This document shows positions 46,701 through 56,978 of a stretch of 64,000 nucleotides of DNA, piece after piece. Numbering within the stretch: the first letter of the stretch is position 1; each line of letters begins with the position of its first letter. Source of the stretch: Macropodus opercularis (Eukaryota; Chordata; Actinopteri; Anabantiformes; Osphronemidae); the NCBI GenBank assembly GCA_030770545.1, contig CM061097.1, positions 17,378,501 to 17,442,500 on the forward strand, in the 5' to 3' direction. The translations under genes were made by a program, and so were the position numbers. The notes below the pieces were generated by a model. It ran no database searches and was not told the DNA's origin. It was given only the letters and a program-made list of their open reading frames with translations.

Positions 46701-48441
46701 TTAAAATGCATTAAAATTACTCTGATCAAAGTAGTGTTCATTTGATCTGAAATGCACAGAACAGGCGATTCTACGCGTTTTAACAGTGTCCAGCCTCAGT
46801 GATGCATGAAGCTGCTGCATCTTAATGCAAGCAATTCCAATTAAGTTTTTGTGCTAGATATAATAGGAATACATCCCTGAAGCAGGCAAACACCTTTAAA
46901 ATGCATTTAAATCACTTTTACCAAAGTAGTGTTCTTTTGGTCTGAAATGCACAGAACAGGCGATTCTAAGCGTTTTGGCACATTTTCCAGCCCCAGTGAT
47001 GCTTTAAGCTGCTGCATTTTAATATGCAAGCAATGCTGATGAAGTTTTTGTGCTAGATATAATAGAAATACATCCCTGAAGCAGGCAAATACCTTTAAAA
47101 TGCATTTAAATTATTCTAAACAAAGTTGTGTTCTTTTGGTCTGAAATGCACAGAACAGGCGATTCTAAGCGTTTTGGCACTGTTTCCAGCCCCAGTGATG
47201 CTTTAAGCTGCTGCATTTTAATGCAAGCGATTCCAATTAAGTTTTTGTGCTAGACATGATCCAAATACATCCCTGAAGCAGGCAAACACCTTTAAAATGC
47301 ATTTAAATCACTTTGACCAAAATAGTGTTCTTTTGGTCTGAAATGCACAGAACAGGCGATTCTAAGCGTTTTGGCACTGTTTCCAGCCTCAGTGATGCTT
47401 TAAGCTGCTGCATTTTAATGCAAGCAATGCTGATGAAGTTTTTGTGCTAGATATAATAGAAATACATCCCTGAAGCAGGCAAATACCTTCAAAATGCATT
47501 TAAATTACTCTGATCAAAGTAGTGTTCGTTTGGTTTGAAATGCACAGAAACAGGCGATTCTAAGCGTTTTGGCACTGTTTCCAGCCCCAGTGATGCATGA
47601 AGCTGCTGCATCTTAATGCAAGCAATTCCAATTAAGTTTTTGTGCTAGACATGATCCAAATACATCCCTGAAGCAGGCAAACACCTTTAAAATGCATTTA
47701 AATCACTTTGACCAAAATAGTGTTCTTTTGGTCTGAAATGCACAGAACAGGCGATTCTAAGCGTTTTGGCACTGTTTCCAGCCTCAGTGATGCTTGAAGC
47801 TGCTGCATCTTAATGGAAGCAATGCTGATGAAGTTTTTGTGCTCGATATAATACTAATACATCCCTGAAGCAGGCAAATACCTTTAAAATGCATTTAAAT
47901 TACTCTGATCAAAGTAGTGTTCTTTTGGTCTGAAATGCACAGAACAGGCAATTCTACGCATTTTGGCACATTTTCCAGCCCCAGTGATGCTTTAAGCTGC
48001 TGCATTTTAATGCAAGCAATGCTGATGAAGTTTTTGTGCTAGATATAATAGAAATACATCCCTGAAGCAGGCAAATACCTTTAAAATGCATTTAAATCAC
48101 TTTGACCAAAATAGTGTTCTTTTGGTCTGAAATGCACAGAACAGGCGATTCTAAGCGTTTTGGCACATTTTCCAGCCCCAGTGATGCTTTAAGTTGCTGC
48201 ATCTTAATGCAACCAATGCTGATGACGTTTTTGTGCTAGATATAATACAAATACATCCCTGAAGCAGGCAAACACCTTTAAAATGCATTTAAATCACTTT
48301 GACCAAAATAGTGTTCTTTTGGTCTGAAATGCACAGAACAGGCGATTCTAAGCGTTTTGGCACTGTTTCCAGCCTCATTGATGCTTTAAGCTGCTGCATC
48401 TTAATGCAAGCAATGAAATGCACAGAATAGGCGATTCTAAG
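37723..48441. repeat. Satellite array C, 197-bp monomers, mosaic of A-like and B-like variants
   Basis: It begins with TGACCAAAG directly at the LINE 5' end. Contents include the CCTGCAGCAGG variant at about 38421, 40891 and 43621, shortened 138-bp monomers at about 38725 and 44125, the TACCTAAATATATCC marker at about 40120 and 45915 (TTCCTAAATATATCC at about 46670), and the GCTGAAG 170-bp monomers at about 40460, 42205 and 46250. One variant monomer with its flank recurs at 41006, 41794, 42751 and 45452. Segments at 38461-38860 and 43661-44250 are close copies, the second with one extra monomer. The last 1.6 kb match the last 1.3 kb of array A. The final monomer is cut short before the cassette. 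Confidence 0.95.
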
Positions 48442-49323
48442 CATTTGTTTTGTTTTTTCCTTTTTTTAGTTATTCATTTATTTTTTTCAACTTTACAAAC
48501 ATCAAAAGACATTACATCAACATCTACCCACAATTGTGTGTTTCTCAGTCAAACAGGGATCTTTGGGCGACATTAAAAGATGATCCTCTTTCCAGCTGAC
48601 CCCATCTAGTGTCTCTCAGGTAGTCTTCTTTGAAAGATTTCCCATGTAATGCAAAGACAGTTCGCAGGTGGAGCCAAAGAGAGTTCTTAAATACCGCCCA
48701 GGCATCCAGCCGTTTCCCTTCATACAGTAAGCAATTACTGGAGAGTAGGTTTGCATGGCGTGCCAGTGCCAGTGTTGTATTGACTGCCAGCTGATTGACG
48801 TTACGAGGGCCACGCGTTACGCCGAAGAGCCATACTCAGTCACTGTTCCCTTGGCACGTGAAGTTGCAGGTAGTGAGCAGAAACCCCCACACACGATTTT
48901 GCAGAATCGATTGTTTTGCAGATTTTGTAGCTGGGCACTCAGAGAGCAAATGCTCCAGGGTTTCTCGCTCGTAACCGCATCTGCAGCAGGATTCTGGAAA
49001 GCGGGCTCTATAGATGTGCTGCAGGACAACACCAGAGAGGATCCTTCTGTGTCTGATTTTAAAATCTGTGCTGAAGGTTGATGTAGTCCATCCATGGGCG
49101 ATGCTCTGTGCTGGTGAGGAACTCCTTAACTGTCTTGATCCTAATGGTGTTTAAACGGTGTTTACGCTTTATGTGTAGGAGCTTCAGACCACCATGTGAG
49201 ATGTCGGCTATCAGGGTCCTTTGTGCTACTAGGTTTTGCTTCGCCCTCCATAGAAACCGTGTGATGGCATGGTTCAGCTCTGGTAAAACCACATCGGGCA
49301 GGTCATGCACATGTAATGTGTGG
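48442..49323 (-). pseudogene. Tx1-like LINE 3' end: ORF2 C-terminus, 3' UTR, tail
   Basis: Counterpart of 10839-11725, with the same frame layout (49310-49059, then the cysteine-rich knuckle in another frame). The A-rich tail is slightly shorter, with one fewer GTTTTTT unit on the plus strand. The satellite to its left is itself truncated at about 48415. Confidence 0.87.
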
Positions 49324-49550
49324 TTGATCTTAGAGCAACTATTTACAGAGCATGTCCAGATGTTAGGAGAAAAAACAGCTCAACATGTGAAAAAGTTAGG
49401 GCAGTGCTAAGGTCTAGTAGGGAGTCAGGTTATGTATAGCAGCTAGCCTTAACCCAGGAGCCAGGTCAGACGAGATAGATGAGTTATCAGAGACACCCGA
49501 AGTTTATTTGAAGGCAGTGAACATTTCAGATAGAGATCCCTGCTGTACAA

Positions 49551-50138
49551 GTGATCTGCATGTCAGAGGTAGATATGACCCATAATCCCGCTGGGAAACC
49601 AGTGACGTCATCCAGAGTGAAGGAGGCACGTGAGGATATTCAGCCTGGCAGCCTGGTTGCAGTCATCATCAGTGGTTTGCCACCATCTCAGAGCAAACTA
49701 AGAGAAGCTGGGAGACTGTGTAACATGTCATGTGATCATTTCACTGGTCATGTGGTGGATGCTGTAACAAAGTTGTTTGCTAATGCCGTCCATCAGAAGC
49801 AGACAGATAAGGAGCCAGCAAACGAACTGGAACACCAGCCGTCGAAGAAGAAGAAGAGGAAAAGACAGGCACTGGTGACCCCTGCTGAACGAGCCCGAGC
49901 GCTTCAGACATCAGCCACGACACCCGTCATGGCCGAGGCCCAGGTGAAATACATCCAGCCAGGATGGTGGACAGGACCGAGAGGAGGGTTTCCTACCGAC
50001 CGGGGCAGAGGAGGAAGTGCAGGAGCTGGAAGATGTTACAGCTGTGGAAGACTTGGACATGTAAGAGATCAGTGTCCTACGTGGATTAGTGGCAAACTCC
50101 ACCTGAATGAACCAAGGAGACGAAGGCAGAATCCCTGA
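49551..50138 (+). pseudogene. Retroviral gag C-terminal part with CCHC knuckle (195 codons)
   Basis: Same length and layout as the cassette 1 copy, with the knuckle at residues 162-175. It differs by a few residues (RARALQ for RAQALQ, and PRRRRQNP for PRIRRQNP at the end). No 12-nt insertion is present, as expected of type I. Confidence 0.78.
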
Positions 50139-50862
50139 GACGCTGGGATCTGAGGATATTGGCTGTCATCAACATCAGCCTGTGGCCAGCAGTCGTTGCT
50201 GGAAGGAGGACTGTGCCGTCCACGGATTAAAAAAAAAAAAGAAAAAAGAAGGAAAAGCATTGGCACAGACAAAAATAAAATAAAATAAAATAAAAAAAAG
50301 AAGAGAATCGCGGTGAAGCAACTGCATGTTGTCAATGACATTCATGATCTTTGCACTTTGCTGACATAGCAGTGGACTTTATCAAAGCAAGCAGCATCAC
50401 AGTCTGCATGTTCGTCCCACTGCACAGCCCATTATTTAAAGACAGATTCTGAAGATCAGCATTTATTAAAAAAAATAGAAAGAAAGTATTTTATCAAGAA
50501 AATTCACACATTATCTTATTAGCAGACCACAAGCTGAGATAGTTAGGCCCCATGACTTGAAAAAAGAAACTAAAAAAATGAATGATATTTAAAAAAAAAA
50601 AAAGCCACGATTAAAATGGGACCAAGAGTTAGTTAAGGGTAAATGTATTTTCTTAAAACACCACTTAGTCTAATAATAAGTGTAGATAGATGCATGTATG
50701 AGGGTAAAGCTTAGAGTCCCCTTAGAATCCAAGCTGAGGTTCCAGATCCACATGCTCTGGTGTCGGATGTTCTACCTGATGCTCAGTGGTTCAGTGGTTG
50801 ACCTGTGTTCTGGGTTTTCAGGGTGATACTGAGTGACGACAGTTGACACCTCTTTGAATTCA
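50139..50862. other. A-rich spacer, no recognised gene
   Basis: Counterpart of 12543-13264: interrupted A runs near 50228-50250, a (TAAAA)n tract at about 50275-50298 and further A-rich patches to about 50603. No protease or RT motif is seen. Confidence 0.5.
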
Positions 50863-51329
50863 CAGGTTGATGAGTGTTCACCTAGTCTGGAAACGTGTCA
50901 CGTGGGTTCCATCACTTTGATGTCACTGCTGGCTGACAGAGGCCATAAAGCATCTCTGAGTAAGCTTCAATACTGAAAAGACCAAGTGGAGTATTTGGGG
51001 AGGTTGATCACACAGGGAACTTGCGCTGTGTCACCATCTCAACTGGAAACTGTGTCTAAGGCTCCCAAACCAACCACAGTCCGGGAAATGCTGACTTTCT
51101 TAGGGATGACAGGCTGCAGAGTAGACTGGATAGATGGGTATTGAACAACTGTGCAATCCCTGAGAGAGACGATAAAAACTGAGGGAGCTGGAAAGTTATG
51201 GGGAAAACTTGTGTGGACCCCAGAGGGTCACATGTCATTTGAAACCATTAAAGTGTAGTTGCAGCAGGAAACTGCTTTGGTTCTACCAGAATATGAGAAC
51301 ACGTCACTAGTGTGTGTTGCTCGTTAAAC
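50863..51329 (+). pseudogene. Retroviral pol remnant (RT/RNase H connection)
   Basis: Counterpart of 13265-13730, with the same in-frame stops and no catalytic RT motif. Confidence 0.7.
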
Positions 51330-51742
51330 AGACAGCATGAACGGGCCTAAAGGAGGAGTGTGGCAACGTGTGTGTAGCTCAGAGCATGTTACTCTATGGT
51401 TCGACTACTGGTTGAAGTTAATTGAGTGGCAGAGTTGCGTTAACGATAACAGTATTACACATGTGGTGGTAACTAATTGCAGGAACCAATCATGGTCAGT
51501 AACCAATGAAGAAAACAACACTGACTGAGGTTTTAGGGCGACACCAGCATGACGCGATACAGAAGGAAGGAGAAAGGAGACGACCTCAGTGGAGCCATAC
51601 ACGGAACACAAATCGCAGTGCAGCTCCTATAGATCATCTGTTCATTGCAAGTATTATAAAGAGGAAATATCGTATAAACGAGGAAAGAAAAAGCTAAGCT
51701 ACACAGTGACTTGATTAGATGTAAACTGCACCAATATGTTTG
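51330..51742. other. Unassigned tail of the retroviral insert
   Basis: Counterpart of 13731-14149. Short open frames but no recognised domain. The purine-rich stretch recurs at about 51562-51580. Confidence 0.4.
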
Positions 51743-52782
51743 TCAATACGTGACCGACGTGTGAGGACATTCATATCTGCTCCTCTGCTGCTCCTCAGAC
51801 AGCTTCTTCTCTGTAATAGCAAACAGGGGTTCAAAATAGTGTGGGGTGATCTCTTGTGACTGAAAGAGGGTTGCATAAAAGTCATGCACTTCCTGTAGTA
51901 TCTCCGATGGGTCTGTGGTCGTATTCCCATCTCCGTTGGTCAATGTCTGGATCATCATGCTCCTCTGCCTGCGCTTTTCCAGGCCCAGGAAATAAGCAGT
52001 GCAGCTCTCCCCCTCCGCCAGGTATCGAGCTCTACTTCTGATTGCAGCTCCTCTACACCGTCCTTTCTCCGCATCTTTTAACTGTTCTCTAATGTGTATG
52101 TAAGAGTCTATGGAGTAATCTGGGGTCGTGTCAATGTTGCTTGCCTCCAGCTCCAGTTGGTCCCTCAGAGCAGCCTCCTCCCACAGCAACTTCCATTTCG
52201 CTCCCTACTGTACTTGATGCTGATTGTTCTGACTTTCATCTTGACATATTCCCACCAACTGGAGACATCTTCTATAAAGGGCAAGTCAGCCGCCATCTTT
52301 GTCAGGAGTGCACGTACCTTGTCTTGGTAATACTTTTCTGACAACAGGGATGTATTGAGGCTCCACGAACCCCCACCGTGTGCCGTGCATGCTTCATTTA
52401 ACCTGAAGGTGAGATAAGCGTGGTCACTCCAGGTGTTGAAGGTGTATGATATGTCTGAAATATCCCTGGCCGCCTGTGCAGAAACTAAAGAGAATTCGAA
52501 TCTGGATTGCTTCAACGTGTTGAGCACACGTTGCCTGCGTGAGAACCTTCTGGCATGTGGGTGCATGACTCTCCGGATGTCAACAAGGCCATGTGTGTGA
52601 ATGAGATTATAGAGGGCTATCCGACTGGTGTCACCTGTGAACACATTATTACTGGAGACATCAGCCCCTGTGAGGGCTACATTGAAATCCCCAACTAAGA
52701 AACAGTCTCCTGTACAAAACTGTGACAGCCGTTGAAAAAAAACCCTCCTGTGCATTTCTATGTTTGGTGCATATACATTCGA
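51743..52782 (-). pseudogene. Tx1-like LINE ORF2: endonuclease and RT N-terminus
   Basis: Two frames: endonuclease 52818-52165 and RT N-terminal region 52189-51743 (148 codons, with RSRARYLAEGES and YFLGLEKRRQRS). They are separated by the one-base loss at about 52199 shared with cassette 1. The private 5-nt loss of cassette 1 is absent, so the second frame runs through TNGDGNTTTDPSEIL without a break. Confidence 0.87.
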
Positions 52783-52902
52783 CTTTATGAATGTCTTTAC
52801 CAATAAAATCATAACCATTAGAGAAAAGATTGATCAGAATCTGTCAACAAAAGTCATAGACCGATCTGCAGATCCACCGGCTTAGATCTCCTGGTTAGAC
52901 CT

Positions 52903-53358
52903 ATGTCTTACTTAAACTGTTTTTCCCCCATAGATCACACTGAGTTAACTTCAATAATTAACTCTGCTAAATCAGCTACTTGTTTCTTAGACCCAATCCC
53001 AACCAGACTACTCAAAGAAGTTTTTCCATTAATCAGCACGTCCATATTAAATCAAATCAACCAATCTCTGTTTACAGGCTACGTACCACAGGCTTTTAAG
53101 GTTGCTGTGGTCAAACCTTTATTGAAAAAAACTACTCTTGACCCTAGAGAACTTGCAAATTATAGGCCTATATCCAATCTGCCCTTTATTTCTAAAGTTC
53201 TTGAAAAAACCGTAGCTAAACAACTATGTGACCACCTGCCTAGAAATGACCTATATGAAGATTTCCAGTCAGGATTCAGATTACATCATAGCACAGAAAC
53301 AGCTCTGATTAGAGTCAACTACTTTTCAGTCTTTACATGTCTCCCCTTGGTAATATAA
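52903..53358 (+). pseudogene. L2 ORF2 fragment: RT fingers
   Basis: The 151-codon frame covers FLDPIPTRLLKEVFP through FQSGFRLHHSTETALIRV. It ends at the same internal deletion junction as in cassettes 1 and 2. The 8-nt loss of cassette 2 is not present. Confidence 0.84.
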
Positions 53359-53575
53359 TTAGAAATCATTCGATAAATTTCCACTGCTATGCAGATGATA
53401 CTTAGTTATATTTGTCCATGAAACCAGAGGAAACAAACCAATTAGTCAAACTTCAAGCTTGTTTAAAGGATATCAAATCCTGGATGTCCCATAACTTTCT
53501 ACAACTGAATTCAGACAAAACTGGGGTTATTATAATTGGTGCTAAAAACCAGAGAGAGACTCGTTATTAAATCAG

Positions 53576-54232
53576 ATGGTTACTCTGGATGGCATAACGT
53601 TAGCTTCAAGTTCCACTGTGAGGAACCTTGGTGTCATTGTTGACCAAGATCTGTCCTTTACACCTTATATTAAAGAAATCTCTAGAACCGCCTACTTCCA
53701 CCTGAGGAATATTGCTAAAATTAGGAGCATCCTCTCACAGAGTGATGCTGAAAAATTAATCCATGCATTTGTTACCTCTAGGCTTGACTACTGTAACTCG
53801 CTACTCATAGGTTGTCCCAATAACTCTTTGAAAATCCTCCAACTAATTCAAAATGCTGCAGCCAGAGTTCTGACTGGATTTAGGAAGAGAGATCACATCT
53901 CTCCAACATTAGCTTCTCTGCATTGGCTCCCTGTCAAATCTAGGATAGAATTCAAAATTCTTCTCCTCACCTACAAAGCTCTTCATAATAAAGCTCCATC
54001 TTATCTTAAAGACCTCATCGCTCCTTATGCTCCCAACAGAACGCTTCGTTCTCAGAGCGCTGGTCTACTTGTGGCTCCTAGAGTTTCTAAATGTAGAACG
54101 GGAGGCAGAGCATTTAGCTACCATGCTCCTCTCCTATGGAACCAGCTTCCAGTCCAGGTTCGAGAAGCAGACACCCTCTCTAGTTTTAAAACTAGGCTTA
54201 AAACCTTTCTTTTTGACAAAGCATATAGTTAG
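53576..54232 (+). pseudogene. L2 ORF2 C-terminal region (218 codons)
   Basis: The same block as 15973-16629, open to the DKAYS ending. Private replacements include KILLLTY for KIFLLTY and SYHAPLL for SYQAPLL. Confidence 0.87.
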
Positions 54233-54816
54233 AGATGGTTCTGGTCACTCTGAACCATCTCTTAGTTAAGCTGCTATAGACTTAGACTGCTGGGGGACGT
54301 CCTTCATTCACTGAGCTCTTTCTCTCTTCTATCCGCCAACATGCCTCTATTTCCACATGTGACTAACTTTGTCTCTTTTCTCTCCTAGTTGTGCTTGTCC
54401 CCTTCTGTCTCTCTCTATCCTCATCTACAGGTATCATCAGACTCAGAGTCGTGTGTCTCCAGTGTGCAGTTGCTGGTCCAACCATCCTGCCTGTGTTCTG
54501 TTGATGCTTGTTTTGTTGTGGTTGTGTTCTTTTCTCTCTTCTCTATCCCCTCACCCCAACCGGTCAAGGCAGATGGCCGCCCACACTGAGCCTGGGTCTA
54601 CTGGAGGTTTCTTCCTCGTTAGAGAGGGAGTTTTTCCTCTCCACTGTTGCTATTTAAATGTACAATTTATCGATTGGCTACAATTAAAAGCTTGCTCTAT
54701 GTGGGAATTGTAGGGTTTAGTTCTGTAAGGTCTTAAAACCTTACTTGTAAAGTGCCTTGAGATAACTGATGTTGTGAATTGGGGCTATATAAATAAAGTT
54801 GAATTGAATTGAATTC

Positions 54817-54907
54817 GGTAATGTATATGTGGATGATTGAATCGTGAACTTGCACACTATCAGTCTGTACCTTTTCTCTGTATCACTGTAGACGTGTTGA
54901 ATATTAA
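54817..54907 (-). pseudogene. Tx1-like LINE ORF2 endonuclease piece
   Basis: Counterpart of 17213-17304 between the L2 tail and the piggyBac TTAA (54904-54907). Confidence 0.73.
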
Positions 54908-56170
54908 CCCTCCTGTTATGTTCCGGGTCAAATTGACCCGTTTTAAAGTTTAAAAAATAAAAAAAAATTCTTAAAAGTATTTTTTCAGTTTGAAACTTCT
55001 GCTGCTTGGCTTATTTAGTGTAATCAACATATACAATAAAAATGGTTCAGTTTGCATATTTGTAAACCCCCCCTACATGTTTATATTACAAAGATACTGT
55101 TCGGGTCAATTTGACCCGGCAGACAAAATGGAAGCTAAAAAGAGTCAGAATGGTCAAACACTATTTGTTTCTTTTCATCTATGACACATAATACACTCCT
55201 GCCTCACACTCACATGCTCACATGCGTTCTCTTGACTTCATCTTTGAACTGTGAGAATGCAGGTGTTGACTTTTGATAGGAACCTTCTCAGTTCCTGTGG
55301 AGAAACACTGAGTGGCCACTCAAAAGGGAGGCGCAAAATATATAAAGATTCTCTGAAAGGGAGTCCTACCAACATTACATAATGCAGCTACACATCATAG
55401 ACTCTGTCAAAGGTTTAGAAAATGAGCAGCAGAAGTAAAAAGATGACAGACCTGGAGGCTCTGAGACAAATCCTTGATCAGGACAGTGAAGTAGAGGAGG
55501 ATGTCTCAATTTGGAATCTGATGATTCTGATTATGAACTAAATGAAGATATGCTGTACATATTCCTCCTTGCGAGACATTCACAAAAATAATTGTGAAAT
55601 TCAGTGGTCTTCGTCCCCAAATACATATCAGGCAAAATTGTCTGCAAAAAATATAATAAAGACCTGGACACACTAGAATGGCACTGACTCATGTGACAGA
55701 CATCAAGTCAGCTTTTGAACTGCTCAGGCCCAGCTCAATACAGAAAACCATTCTTGAAATGACCAATTTAGAAGGAAGACGTGTTTTCGGAGAGGAGTGG
55801 ATAGAAATAGATAAAATGCATTTCCATGCACATTTGGGGGTCGTCTGAAGGTTGAGTCATGGCAACTGGACTTCTTCTACTTCGCAAAGTCCAGTTGCCA
55901 TGAATAAACCTTCAGACAACTTCACCAGGATGAATCTCTACAGATATATTTGGGGGTCCTCATCCTGGCTGGGGTTTATAGGTCAAAGGATGAATCAACA
56001 GTAAAGAACATCATTGAACTAAATATTGATTGAAATGGTTAGTAATGAGGTTAATGATGAGATATAAACAATGTTTTTTGGGACTTTTTGGTTTCTGACA
56101 CTTTTATATAATTAAATGTGCCCCGGGTCAACATCACTGATGTCCCTCAGAAACGAACATAACAGGAGGG
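54908..56170. mobile_element. piggyBac-family transposon, deleted copy (1263 bp)
   Basis: The same length and the same 705-bp deletion as 17305-18567, flanked by TTAA at 54904-54907 and 56171-56174, with intact 16-bp terminal repeats. The N-terminal transposase remnant begins at 55422 and the TATA-like box is at 55339-55346. The internal 31-bp-arm hairpin is retained at about 55843-55917. It has no SINE-like insert. Confidence 0.93.
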
Positions 56171-56978
56171 TTAAGTACTGAATCCCTCCTAAATCCACCT
56201 CCTGAGAATGTGTCCCAGCTTCATATATATTCTGCACACCCTCGCCTGTCGATTATGGATTACCCGAAAATATTCTGAGCCTAAGGCAGTGTCAAATTTG
56301 GTGGAATAAGGTAGCGACTGCACGTCGTTGTTAAATTTCACCTTAACAAATCTCGTCCCATCTGCGATTTATGTACCGGGCCACATGCGTCTTCTTATCT
56401 GGGAAACGGCTTCAACTCCCCAGATATGCAGTTTCATGAGGATGTCCTCATCCGCGATATAAACCGGTAAACCAAGAAAGGATACAACAAGTACGTCATT
56501 CACAAGATCCCTTGCCATAACTCTCACGTTTCCAATCTTGAATCAATCTTGAAACAGCTTTTCTTTTCCTGTCGAATGACTCATTGTGATTTCATATTTA
56601 GTGGCTCCAGTGCATCTGCATGCAACCAAGCCCCCACACATCTCCCGTACAAACTTCATTAATTCCATCGGTGTGACGCTTCCATCACCCTCCAGTTCCA
56701 CACAAACCATGAGATCTTGTTTATATGAAGGCCCTTCAGCCATCCTCCCTCCCGTATCGTTACACCTGTCCTCGTCCTGTTGCCTCGCCGTCTTCGAGTC
56801 GAGTCCATGGAGTCCCCATCATGGCGTATGTTCCAGGTGTTCCACCCCCCCCAGCCAGCAGCCGCAGCTGGCGGCTGAAGAAATGGAAAAAGGATGAGAA
56901 AACGAAGATAAAGTCCAAAAATTACCTTGATGTAAGCCCAATGAAAAAGAAAAAAGCTAAACAGCTTTAAAAAACATA
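56171..56978 (-). pseudogene. Tx1-like LINE ORF1 with 5' UTR
   Basis: Counterpart of 36915-37722, with the ATG at 56743 and the same early frame break, stop and damaged knuckle. One residue differs near the start (MAEGPSYKQDL). The 5' UTR ends on satellite at about 56978, with the same junction sequence as cassette 2. Confidence 0.85.

Larger units (their letters stand above)
49324..51742 (+). mobile_element. Endogenous-retrovirus-derived fragment, type I form
   Basis: Same contents and same deletion scars as 11726-14149: gag end, A-rich spacer of full type I length, pol connection, and a tail with the CACATGTGGTGGTAAC junction near 51460-51473. No LTR is seen. Confidence 0.74.
52783..54816 (+). 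mobile_element. L2/Maui-like LINE, same insertion
   Basis: Same ends and RT deletion as in the other cassettes. RT fingers 52903-53358; YADD region near 53392 with TAG at 53403-53405; C-terminal frame 53576-54232; 3' end GGGGCTATATAAATAAAG with TTGAA repeats. The 5' half and the tail share derived bases with cassette 2. The middle (AGGTTGTCC, TTTAGGAAG) agrees with cassette 1. Confidence 0.92.
48442..56978. other. Composite retroelement cassette 3 (type I, with type II-like L2 segment)
   Basis: The same nested order as cassette 1, about 37.6 kb downstream of it. It has the single 3' UTR unit, the ORF2 frameshift, the 860-bp and 705-bp deletions and the 195-codon gag of type I. In the L2 element it carries derived bases of cassette 2 (TAG after DDT, GGGGC in the tail). 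Its right end is complete like cassette 2, with LINE 5' UTR, and the same satellite junction. Confidence 0.93.
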
